A DNA stretch of 64,000 bases from Nissolia schottii. Its lineage: Eukaryota > Streptophyta > Magnoliopsida > Fabales > Fabaceae. The position numbers and the translations under genes were made by a program. The first letter of the stretch is position 1. Every line of letters starts with the position of its first letter. Shown here one piece after another: positions 33,082 through 41,712 of this stretch. Location: the NCBI GenBank assembly GCA_003254905.1, contig QANU01108967.1:1-64000 (forward strand), in the 5' to 3' direction. The notes beneath the pieces are model-generated. The model ran no database searches and was not told where the DNA came from. It saw only the letters and a list, made by a program, of their open reading frames with translations.

Positions 33082-34278
33082 TTACTGCAGGAGAGCTAGA
33101 AGCTTTACCCCTTGTTCCTTGGAAAATGACATCATTTCAGAAGAAGAACTTGTCTCTCTGGCACTGTGGCTCTGGCTATTTGCACCTTTTTCTTCAGAAT
33201 TATCAGAAGAAACAATCATGTTGTTGATCCTTGTTTGAGTCTTTGTACTTGACCATTTAAGATTTTCAGGATAACCAGGAGGGTATCCATGCTTATGGAA
33301 ACACTTCTCAATAGTATGACCAGCTGTGTTGCAAAAAATGCAATATCTAGAAGAAGACTGACCTCGGCCAGCAGGGTTTTTGCCCCCTCTAGCAGCACCA
33401 GTGGTTCTGCCCCTGCCTCTGGAACCAATGCTGCCTCTAGTCTGTTGTTGTCTGTACTGATCAGAATTGTTGAACAGAACAAGAGAATCAGCAGAAGATG
33501 AACCTAGCTGTCTCTCTTGTTCTATAAGCAAGGAAAAGATTTCATTGATAGAGGGGAGGGGTTTCATCATCATCACCTGTGTTCTTATGTGAGTGTATTG
33601 CTCATTTAAGCCTCTCAAGAAACGAATTGCATATTCATTATCTCTGTACCCTCGAATGATTCCAAGACCACATGTGCATGGTGATGGACACAAACAGCTA
33701 GGGATGGGTAGGAGACTATCAAGTTCCTCCCACAAGATTTTCAGCTTGGTAAAATAGTTAGTGATAGAGAGTTCACCTTGTTTGATGGCATACAATTCTT
33801 CTTGTAAAATTGCAGTTCTGAATATGTCACCTTGGTGATATCTTCGTTTGAGGTCCAGCCATAATTGATGGCAGTCATCAATCCAGATTACACTCTGGTA
33901 TATCTCAGGACTCAACGATCGAGTGAGCCAGGAAAGGATATAGGTATTACACTTATCCCAGGCAGCATAATGCGGATCAGAGGGGGATGGCTTTGTGATA
34001 GTACCATCAACGAACTTGAGCTTGTTTTTACCTTTCAAAGCAAGCTTCATAGCCCTCTCCCATGTGTGATAGTTGTGAGGGGTGAGGGTGGTGGAAATCA
34101 AAGATACACCAGGGTTTTCCCCAGGATGCAGGTAGTAGACATCCAATGTTGGATCATTTGGTTGGCTGTGACTTGTATTGCCTAGCCGAAGTAGTTGTTG
34201 CAGTATTTGGACTTGTTGCAGAAGAGAATCGTGTGCAATTCCTTCTGTGGATGGTGGAATCTGATCTGATTCTTCCAT
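33082..34278 (-). CDS. Copia gag (capsid/nucleocapsid) open frame
   Basis: A 398-residue frame. The N-terminal part contains the DUF4219/UBN2-like gag region (LTPHNYHTWERAMKLALKGK, YFTKLKILWEELD). Near residues 310-330 it has the CCHC knuckle CIFCNTAGHTIEKC, preceded by a Gly/Arg-rich RNA-binding stretch (GSRGRGRTTGAARGG). It ends LLALLQ at an in-frame TAA. Gag forms the virus-like particle that packages element RNA. As the 5' frame is uninterrupted, this copy could still make Gag. Confidence 0.85.
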   Translation of the reverse strand: MEESDQIPPSTEGIAHDSLLQQVQILQQLLRLGNTSHSQPNDPTLDVYYLHPGENPGVSLISTTLTPHNYHTWERAMKLALKGKNKLKFVDGTITKPSPSDPHYAAWDKCNTYILSWLTRSLSPEIYQSVIWIDDCHQLWLDLKRRYHQGDIFRTAILQEELYAIKQGELSITNYFTKLKILWEELDSLLPIPSCLCPSPCTCGLGIIRGYRDNEYAIRFLRGLNEQYTHIRTQVMMMKPLPSINEIFSLLIEQERQLGSSSADSLVLFNNSDQYRQQQTRGSIGSRGRGRTTGAARGGKNPAGRGQSSSRYCIFCNTAGHTIEKCFHKHGYPPGYPENLKWSSTKTQTRINNMIVSSDNSEEKGANSQSHSARETSSSSEMMSFSKEQGVKLLALLQ

Positions 34279-34502
34279 TATGATTGAGAAATATAGAAAG
34301 CAAGAAGTGCAAGATTAAAGGTTTAAGAAAGGGGAAAAATTGAGAATAAAAGACAGGAACCAAGAAAAATTGATGAAGCTGGTGATCCTGGGATTACAAG
34401 CACAGCAATGCGAATCTTGAAGCAGTGCAAGTAGTGATCAAAAAAAAATATGATAACCTGTGAATTGATTGAGTGAGAGCGGAAGCAGAATGAGATCGCG
34501 AT

Positions 34503-34510
34503 TGATACCA
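34503..34510 (-). other. Primer-binding site of the copia element
   Basis: The minus strand reads TGGTATCA directly after the 5' LTR. It is complementary to the 3' end of initiator methionine tRNA, the usual primer for plant copia elements. Only eight bases match before divergence (ATCGCG instead of the more usual GAGC). Confidence 0.8.
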
Positions 34511-34806
34511 TGTAAGAAATCATGGCTGAGTAAATTGAGCACCCATGAATCTCAGAATGAGAGACAGAAGCACGAGAAAGGGAAGTGCAGTAGCAGCAAG
34601 AAAGTGGAGAAGAAAGAATAGTTTCATTGAATGAAGAGTTAGTTACAAATAGGTGGCTAACCGGGAATTTATAGATGAATATAGCCAGTTACAATCGGTA
34701 ACTAACTATGGCTAATATATCTAGAACATTAATAGCTAGAATCATTAATTAATTATCATTGACTTGAAGAGCAAGAAAAACTAATTTTCTTTGCTCTTGT
34801 CTAATA
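34511..34806 (-). repeat. 5' LTR of the copia element
   Basis: 296 bases, one mismatch to the 3' LTR. A TATA-like motif lies on the minus strand at about 34668-34674; it would drive transcription leftward. Confidence 0.95.
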
Positions 34807-34811
34807 ACGGA
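34807..34811. repeat. Target site duplication ACGGA (right)
   Basis: It is identical to 29369-29373. Confidence 0.9.
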
Positions 34812-34989
34812 ACCAGAGAGGAAGAGAAAGAGGAGGGTGGTGGTTGTGGCAGAGAGGGAGAGTAAGAGCAGGACGAAGAGTGGTGGTTGAGAGGGAGAGA
34901 AACATGAGGACAGAGAGTAGTGGCAGAGAGGGACAGAGGGATAGAATAGGAGGGAGGGACGGATGGAGGAATTGTATATATAGCCTCCG

Positions 34990-35789
34990 TGAGGTCACGG
35001 TGCTTCGTCATTACCGTCAGTTTTATTTGACAGTAACCTGTCGACAGTTACAAACACAGGAAATCTTGCGTCCGTTCCTATTTTGATACTGTTACTGTTA
35101 GAAAAAAAATCTGACAGTAACTAGTCGAACGTTACAAACGTGGGAAAGACGTGTTCATATTTCGAGATTGTTACCGTCAGATTTTCCCGATGGTAACTTG
35201 TCAAACGTTACAAGCGTGGAGAAAACGTGTGTCTGTTCATATTTTGAGACTGTTACCGTCAGAAAAATGTGTGGGGACGGTTACTATTCATGTCTGATGG
35301 TAATTAGCCGAACGTTACAAGTGTGGGGAAAATGTGTGTCTTTACATATTCTGAGGTTGTTACCGTCGGATAGTTCTGACGGTAACTACTCGGACGTTAG
35401 ATGCCTGGGGAACACGTGTGTCCCCTCATATTTCCAACCTATTATCGTCAAATTTGTCTGATGCAAATGGTACTAATCATTTCAAAAGTTATTGTTACAG
35501 TTACCATCGAACTCCTCTGATGATAAATTTTAGACTGCAAAATGTTTTGTTTTACCTTTGGTAACTTCTGACGGTAACATGTTCACCCCACCACGTGCCA
35601 CTTGGCACCAACTATTATCAATAGTGTTACTATCGGAAAATATGTTCTGATGGTAATTGTGTCCAAAATTGCTCTGATTCAACCTAAAAGTCATTACCGG
35701 CGATTTTATGTGTTATTTCTAACGGTAATATCGTCAAATTGAGTTCTGATGGTAACTGTTTGACGGTAATTTGGATGTTTCTAGTAGTG
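34990..35789 (-). repeat. Subterminal repeat array and terminus of the CACTA element
   Basis: About 800 bases densely packed with TTACCGTCAGA-type words and their complement TCTGACGGTAAC in both orientations, ending at CTAGTAGTG (35781-35789). In En/Spm elements such subterminal repeats bind the TNPA-type protein. Several copies are spaced 60-110 bases apart within longer diverged tandem units beginning near 35090, 35170, 35250 and 35350. Confidence 0.7.
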
Positions 35790-36600
35790 TAAGCTGAAAC
35801 AGATACACCTAGAACATATTTTGAACCCATTTTTAATAATAATTTAGGTATAAAATATATATTGCATAACTAATGGATTATTGGTTGAAATGCTTGAATC
35901 AAATTTAATTAAATAAATAATTAAAACTATATTAAATAAAAGCCATAAAAGTTACAATTATATGTGTAGCTTAGTGGTATTAGTGCACACTCTAACGCTC
36001 ATGGTCACAAGATTATTTTCTCTTGAATGTGTATTTTAGGCTCAATAGATTTAATTTTTATTCGATGAATACAATGATTTAATATTGACTACTAAAGAGT
36101 TTTATTGTCAAATGTTAAACAAAATTTGGTCATTCTCTCTCTAATTAAAAATGTTAGCTGTCCTTCTTAATAATTTAAAAGTTGTTGGTCCTTTTTCTTA
36201 ATTAAGCCTCCTTAGTTGTCCTTACCACTAATTTTCCCTTTATGCGATTGATGCCTCTTAATACATGTCATTGCACATTGCACTAAATGCAATAGTGCAG
36301 TGAATTTTACACATGCGCGCATGTGCGCAATTGATGATTGATATTGGTGATTAAATATATTGATTGATTGATTGATTATATAGGATAACAAATTTAACAC
36401 TTTTAAGTGGAGTAAAAAGTCAAATTCATCCCTAAAGATTGCAGCAACAAGCAAATCAATCCCCAAGTTTCAAAAATTGTCAAGCAAGTTTGTGCCTGAT
36501 GTCATCCCGCTGTAACTAAGACTTAACAGGTGCTAAGTTGGCATGTTAAGTGCCATGTTAGATGGCCAAGGAGGATGCTTACTTGGCACTTGGTCCAAAA
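35790..36600. other. Intergenic, with a possible SINE
   Basis: AT-rich. It includes the SINE-like stretch at about 35955-36045 and a short (TGAT)n run at about 36359-36376. No gene is seen. Confidence 0.4.
35955..36045 (+). mobile_element. Possible tRNA-like SINE
   Basis: GTGTAGCTTAGTGGTA (35964-35979) resembles an A box and GGTCACAAGATTAT (36003-36016) a B box at tRNA spacing. Downstream, CTTGAATGTGTATTTT resembles ATTGAATGTAATTT in the element at 2264-2349. I could not see a convincing target duplication. Confidence 0.35.
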
Positions 36601-37042
36601 ATTAAGGCTGTGTACGGTTCGGGTTAGGTTGGACCCGCCCCATGTAAGAGACTTGACTCACTTAAGGCAGGTCAGGTCGGGTTATTTTTATGTTTTTTCT
36701 GTCGAGTACCCGCCAATCACCTAACCTGACCTTAACGAGTTGGGTTATGCGGGTCGCAGGTGACCCATGATATATATTTTATTATTATTTTATTGATAAA
36801 AATTTCATTTTTTTATCTAACTTTGTTTTTAATAAAACTTTGTTTTTTCATTTAAAAAAATATGTTATCTTTTAATGCATAAAATGGGCTTAGGCCACCC
36901 AAAAAGAAAATAATCTAATAACAAAAGGAAAATATTTTTTTAATAAAAATAAAATAATACTAATAAGTAAATAATAAAATAAGGGTAGGCAGGTCGCGGG
37001 TTGGGTAGGGTCGCACAATTCAGACCTAATACTCAACCCCAA
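36601..37042. repeat. Intergenic repeat with GGGTT/CGGGT words
   Basis: GTACGGTTCGGGTTAGGTTGG near the left and CGGGTTGGGTAGGGTCGC near the right flank an AT-rich interior. This is a common plant intergenic repeat type. Class and borders are uncertain. Confidence 0.3.
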
Positions 37043-37580
37043 AGTTGTCAAACTTGAGAGTTTAAGTAAACTTGCGAAGCCTTAGTAAACTCGACTCGTA
37101 AACTCGTAAGAGTTTACATACGTGAAAAATATATGTTATAAGCAACATAATTAGGAACAAAACATGATTAAGTGTTGTATTTATATTTAAAATTGAACAA
37201 TGTTAACTTGGAAATAAAAGAAATGAAAGAAATATCATAAAATATACTATAACATACTTTGTTCTATATGTGTATTCCTTTATAGTTCGATAAAACATAG
37301 CTCAATCATGATAAATATATAAAATTAGCACAATAAACTCAATAGATATTGTCTAACATAAACAAAATTAGCTAAGTATACAAAAAAGTTGTCATATTTG
37401 TACATTTTGAGGTAAACTTGTGGGTAGATTTTAACTCGTACACCTACTAGTAAAATCGAGAGTTTACCTAAACTCACACTAGTTTACCAAAAGAGAGTTT
37501 ACATGAGTGTTAACTCATTTCATGTTGTAGAATCGTAAACTCTGAGAGTTTATGAATTAACTCGAGAATTTAACCACCAT
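37043..37580 (+). repeat. MITE family 'GAGTTTA', copy B
   Basis: It starts about GTTGTCAAACTTGAGAG and ends about AACTCGAGAATTTAACCACC. It has many GAGTTTA/TAAACTC words near both ends and a core shared with copies A and C. A 9-base target duplication is not convincing for this copy. Confidence 0.6.
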
Positions 37581-38015
37581 GTCTAACCCTATTTAAGCAA
37601 CGGGTTAGTCAGGTACTACACGCCAACCCAACCCAAAGTATTTATGGTATATCAACAATTGTTGCAAATGTATCAATACTTGTTAAAAATGGTATCAACA
37701 ATATTATTTATTAGTATTTCAAACACATTTTTGCTCCATCAAAATCACACATTTTCTTCATCAATTCAAACCCTCTCTCCTCTGTTTTCACTCTTCCACT
37801 TCTGCCTAAAGCTCACTTGTCATGTGGGTATCAATATAATAAAAGAAGTATCAACATTTTTGAAAAAAAAAATATCGACATTTCAAAAAGTATCAACATA
37901 TTAAAAATATATTAACGTTTGCAAAAAAAATTGGATCAACATATTATGACAATACCAACATGTTAGTACCTTTTTTTTTACTATGAATGTTGATACCTTA
38001 TTATGTTAATACTTG
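37581..38015. other. AT-rich spacer between two MITE copies
   Basis: It contains repeated ATCAACAT/TATCAACA words (about 37650-37990) and no gene. Confidence 0.4.
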
Positions 38016-38024
38016 TGTGATGCA

Positions 38025-38637
38025 AGATTGTTAAACTTGAGAGTTTAAGTAAACTCGTGGCATCTCAGCAAACTTAAATCGTAAACTCGACTCGTAGACT
38101 CGTATGAGTTTACATACGTAAAAAAATATGTTATAAGCAATATAATTAGGAACTAAACTTGATTAAATATTGTATTTATAATTGAAATTGAATAATGTCA
38201 ACTTTAAATTAAATTAATGAAAGAAATATTATAAAATACACCTTAATGCATGAAACTTAGTGGTTATGTCATACTTTATTCAGTATCTGTATTATTTTAT
38301 AGTTCAATAAAACATAACTCAATTATGATAAATATATGAAATTAGCTAAATAAACTCAATATATATTATCTAATATAAACAAAGTTAGGTAAGTATTTAA
38401 TACATATTATCTAATATAAACAAGTTTAGGTAAGTATCTAACAAAGTTACAAATTTTGTACATTTTGAGGTAAACTCGTAAACTCGTAAGTAGATTTTAA
38501 CTCGTAAACTCGCTAGTAGAATCGAAAGTTTACTTAAACTCGTATGAGTTTACCAAAAAAGAGTTTACATAAGTGTTAACTCGTTTTGTGTAGTAAAATT
38601 GTAAACTCGTAAGAGTTTACGAGTTAAACAACCATGG
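38025..38637 (+). repeat. MITE family 'GAGTTTA', copy C, with 9-bp target duplication
   Basis: 613 bases flanked by TGTGATGCA (38016-38024) and TGTGATGTA (38638-38646), a 9-base duplication with one mismatch. The ends form an imperfect inverted repeat (GATTGTTAAACT against GGTTGTTTAACT). More than ten GAGTTTA/TAAACTC words lie in the outer parts. The 9-base duplication points to a non-autonomous Mutator-like (MULE) element. Confidence 0.6.
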
Positions 38638-41530
38638 TGTGATGTAAAGACATATACATTTTTCATAAACGTTAAACTTTCTTTGTAAGTGTTGATACTT
38701 CTTTTATTATGTTGATACCCTCATAATGATACTCGCATGCTGTAAAAACATGTTGATACAAATTTTTTTTTATAAATATTGATATATTTTTTTATAAGCA
38801 TTGATACAATTTTTATTATATTGAAAAATACACGTGATATAAAGATGGAGCAGAGACAGTAAGAACAAAAGAAAGAGTGCAGTTTGAGGAAGATAGTGTG
38901 TTTATATTAAAAAAATAATTTATTGTATTTTGTGTTTCTCAAATGATGTCACTTATCAATGATGCCTTGTATTTAGGGTGTACAAAAAATATTTCTATTT
39001 AATGTGAGGTGAAGTACTTATTTTGACAATTATATAATTGTCTAAGGGTTACTTAGGACATTTATTAGAAGTTCAGAGATCAAATTGAAGGTCTGGTGAT
39101 GAGTAGGCGACAAATGAAAAACTCAAGAATCATTAAAGACATTTTTTTTTATTCAAGGACTTATGTGAGTCTGTGACCAACACAAAAAAAATCAAAGACA
39201 TCGGACATACATGCGTATTCACCCTAAGATCAATTTAGGAACATTCATATCCATTTCACAATTTCACAGATTGCATTTAGGTGCATAATTAAAGAACAAT
39301 TTTCAGCATATCATATAAGACGGAAAGCAAGATCAATTTAACATAACATTAATTCATTTCATTGCAAATTAGATTCATTACATATCCATTTCACAAAATA
39401 CAAATCACAGGTACAAACTATTACATAATCCAGAACCTACTTTAAAAACGAAACCAAAATAAGAAACAAACAAATTGCAATTACTACATTTTGAGCCCAA
39501 CCCCACACATTACCAAGAACTCGACTAACCCAGTCCGAAAAGTCCTTTAAAGAGAGTAGAGATCTCCCAACGAGCATTTTTTATAAGACTCAAACTCAAG
39601 AACTCTATTTAAGGAGGCAAGATACCTACCACCTTGACTAGCCCCACCTTAGTCTCAGCATCCTAATTTCCTCCTCTAATTTCAGTACCCTCTTGCTGAG
39701 CTTAGCATTGACAGTTTGACCTTGAGGAGCTCCAGGAGCTTACGATTGACTTGTTGCTGATCTCTAATGAAGAGGTTTTACCCTCCTGAAAAATCCACAT
39801 GGATTGCTCTTGATTGGACATGTGCAAAACCTTCTTTTAGGAGTGCAAAACCTTCTTTTAGGAATTAAGACATCATGCAAAATCTGCAAGGGTTCCCTCT
39901 TGATATGCTTCGGAACGACATTATTGCAAGTAGAAGAAGACAAGAAGCAGCATCAAAGCTTAAGTGGTCATGGGGTGCCTTGTGGTGGACTTCTTGGGGT
40001 CTCAGAGTGAGGATAGAGTTAAGATGAAGAAAAAGGGTTGCATTCAGCTGGAGGAGGAAGAAACCAACGTTTGAATTGGATTGTGAGACCAAAACATGGT
40101 CGTTTTGGTAAAGTAATGGAGTTGGGAACTCTTTTTTGGGTTTATTTCATTTTTGAGTTAGATAATATTTAATTATGTAAATTAGAGAATTAATTAATTT
40201 TAATTTGGGATTTAAGGTTTGAATTGAGGATTTTGAGAGTTAACAATTTGTAAGGACTATTTTGTCCGATTTAAAATAATTTGAGGACTAATTTGATGCT
40301 TCTTGGACAAAGGCTTACATGTGAGCATCCTTCTCAGCCTTCCAACATGTACCTACTTCAATGTTCCTTAAGTCTCGATCATAAAGGGGATGAGATGACC
40401 ACTCAAGATTAACTTGTTTGACGGTTGTCAATAGGGATGGGAACAGACCAGACTCTTAACAGGTCTCTAGACTATTTTTTTTAGTCTGGTTTGGCCTGTT
40501 TGGGAGGCTTGTGCATTTTTTTATTATAAAAAAAAAACTATTAATTTGGCCTGTTATTGCGACATGTTACTCAATAAAATAACATTCAACAACAATAATC
40601 AATCATCTTACAATACCAATAATATCCAAGATTTATGTCCAAAACATACAAGACCAATAATACCAAAATACCAACTAAACAAGAATTATTCTTAACACAA
40701 TGCATTAATTCTCAACGCAAGAATTATTCAACGAGTTGACCTTCTAGTATCAAATCTTCAATATGACCTCCCCTCGTTCTTCATTGTCAAGTGCCTAAAA
40801 ATAAGTTTGATCTGTGATATGAGTCTAAGAGTCCTAGACTCTTATGTCTAGGGTTAGTTTAAAAAGAAAAATTAAAATAATAAAATTATATTAATAAATA
40901 TAATTACATAAAATGTTACAAAAAATAATACTAGTTTAGTGGTTAAGGCCAGGCCAAGCTACATGCCACTTGGCCTATTCCAGCTCCTAGTTGTCAACTT
41001 TGAGAGTTTTCAATACTTGAGACTGATTCGACAATTTCCTCCATTTAAGTGAGATGTAGAACCAAAAGGGAAGAGTCAATTTCCTACTCTTCCAATACGT
41101 TGATTTTTTTTGAAGTTAACAAACCACCATTGTTAGAGCCGAAACAGAATGAACATGAACTTAACAAACCATTGGCCATTAGATGAGGCCCTCATCATGA
41201 GGGAAATGGGCAATAATAGGTTTCACATCTCAGCTCAGCAAAATTAGATAGGCGCCTTCATAGGTTCAAGCCATTTATTTCAGAAAAAAAAATTTGTCAG
41301 CAAAAAATTGAAAAATGGAAGAAAAAGTGGCATGAAACTTGATGACAAGATGTTTCACTAATAATTGAATAATAAAAGAAGTGGCAGATGTAGCGGGAGC
41401 AAAGATAGCAGCCATTATCATTGCATTTAGTAAAAGACTACTCAAAGGTTCCTGTACAAAAAACTGTACATCAAATATCAAAGCCATAAATCCTGATTCC
41501 CCTGAAAGTGCCCTCTGTTTCTGTACAGTC
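38638..41530. other. Intergenic, no supported gene
   Basis: Mostly AT-rich. A minus-strand stretch at about 39650-40090 has short coding-like phrases (SNPCGFFRRV, KLSKRVLKLEEEIRMLR) separated by stops. It faintly resembles transposon-associated GRF zinc-finger proteins, but too weakly to call. A GGTCTC/CAGGCC-flanked repeat lies at about 40430-40990. Confidence 0.35.
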
Positions 41531-41712
41531 AATGATCTCTAACCTATCAGAAGGCTTTATGTACACACCCCCAACAATTGTAGTCAGTGAAAATAGGAGC
41601 TGCGTGTCCAAGTAACTAGTTGAAGACACCACTGCCAGTAACTATCAATTACCCTAATAATTACAGCTTCAGAATCCAGATACCGATCCAATCCAATCCA
41701 AGAGAATGGAGT
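41531..41712 (-). other. Probable 3' UTR of UPL4
   Basis: Non-coding sequence directly after the UPL4 stop codon. No precise poly(A) site can be given. Confidence 0.4.

Larger units (their letters stand above)
29644..34278 (-). pseudogene. Copia gag-pol polyprotein frame with two in-frame stops
   Basis: From MEESDQ at 34278 the frame runs to 29644 (1545 codons) with no frameshift. Gag occupies residues 1-398, with a zinc knuckle C-IF-C-NTAG-H-TIEK-C. TAA at 33082-33084 follows it directly. Then come protease (WIIDTGATDHVC), the integrase zinc region (HMRLGHP, then CTACHFGKFKRKPF) and the catalytic D,D,E core (HVDIWGP, RSDNGQEF, NAVVERKH). A TAG stop at 31174-31176 falls where this family usually has a conserved Trp. 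After it come reverse transcriptase (QLDVNTAFLHGDL, LVYVDDLLLTGN) and RNase H (GFTDADWGACIDTRRS, SRSSSEAEYRAM). The motifs are otherwise intact. The first stop might be a gag/pol readthrough signal; the second is most simply a nonsense mutation. The last codons overlap the 3' LTR. Confidence 0.92.
29374..34806 (-). mobile_element. Complete, very young Ty1/copia retrotransposon
   Basis: The element is 5433 bases on the minus strand, with 296-base LTRs (29374-29669 and 34511-34806) that differ at a single position by eye. It is flanked by a perfect 5-bp target duplication ACGGA. On its own strand the LTR begins TATTAG and ends CTTACA, so the ends are 5'-TA...CA-3', not TG...CA. A primer-binding site TGGTATCA and a polypurine tract GCGGGGGGG are in place. 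Gag, protease, integrase, reverse transcriptase and RNase H follow in copia order in a single frame, broken by two in-frame stops. One LTR difference in 296 at 1.3e-8 per site per year would mean about 0.13 million years (inference). It is nested in a CACTA element. Confidence 0.95.
20640..35789 (-). mobile_element. Degraded CACTA (En/Spm) transposon with nested insertions
   Basis: The right end is ...CTAGTAGTG at 35781-35789. Read inward on the minus strand it is CACTACTAGAAACATCC, a CACTA terminus, and the next bases TAA could be the 3-bp target duplication. Inside are many subterminal copies of TTACCGTCAGA or its complement (34990-35789, and again around 23940-24320), as expected for transposase-binding repeats. 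Coding remnants, all minus strand, are a Transposase_24-like ORF1 (24907-28551) and a TNP2-like transposase (20640-23043). The left terminus is missing: TNP2 homology simply stops near 20640. A copia element and a solo LTR are nested within. An assembly overlap (20705-22384) inflates the length. Confidence 0.75.

Noticed and set aside
39804..40092. Short frames on both strands near a possible zinc-finger-like transposon remnant
   Set aside because: The phrases are broken by stops and too short to assign.
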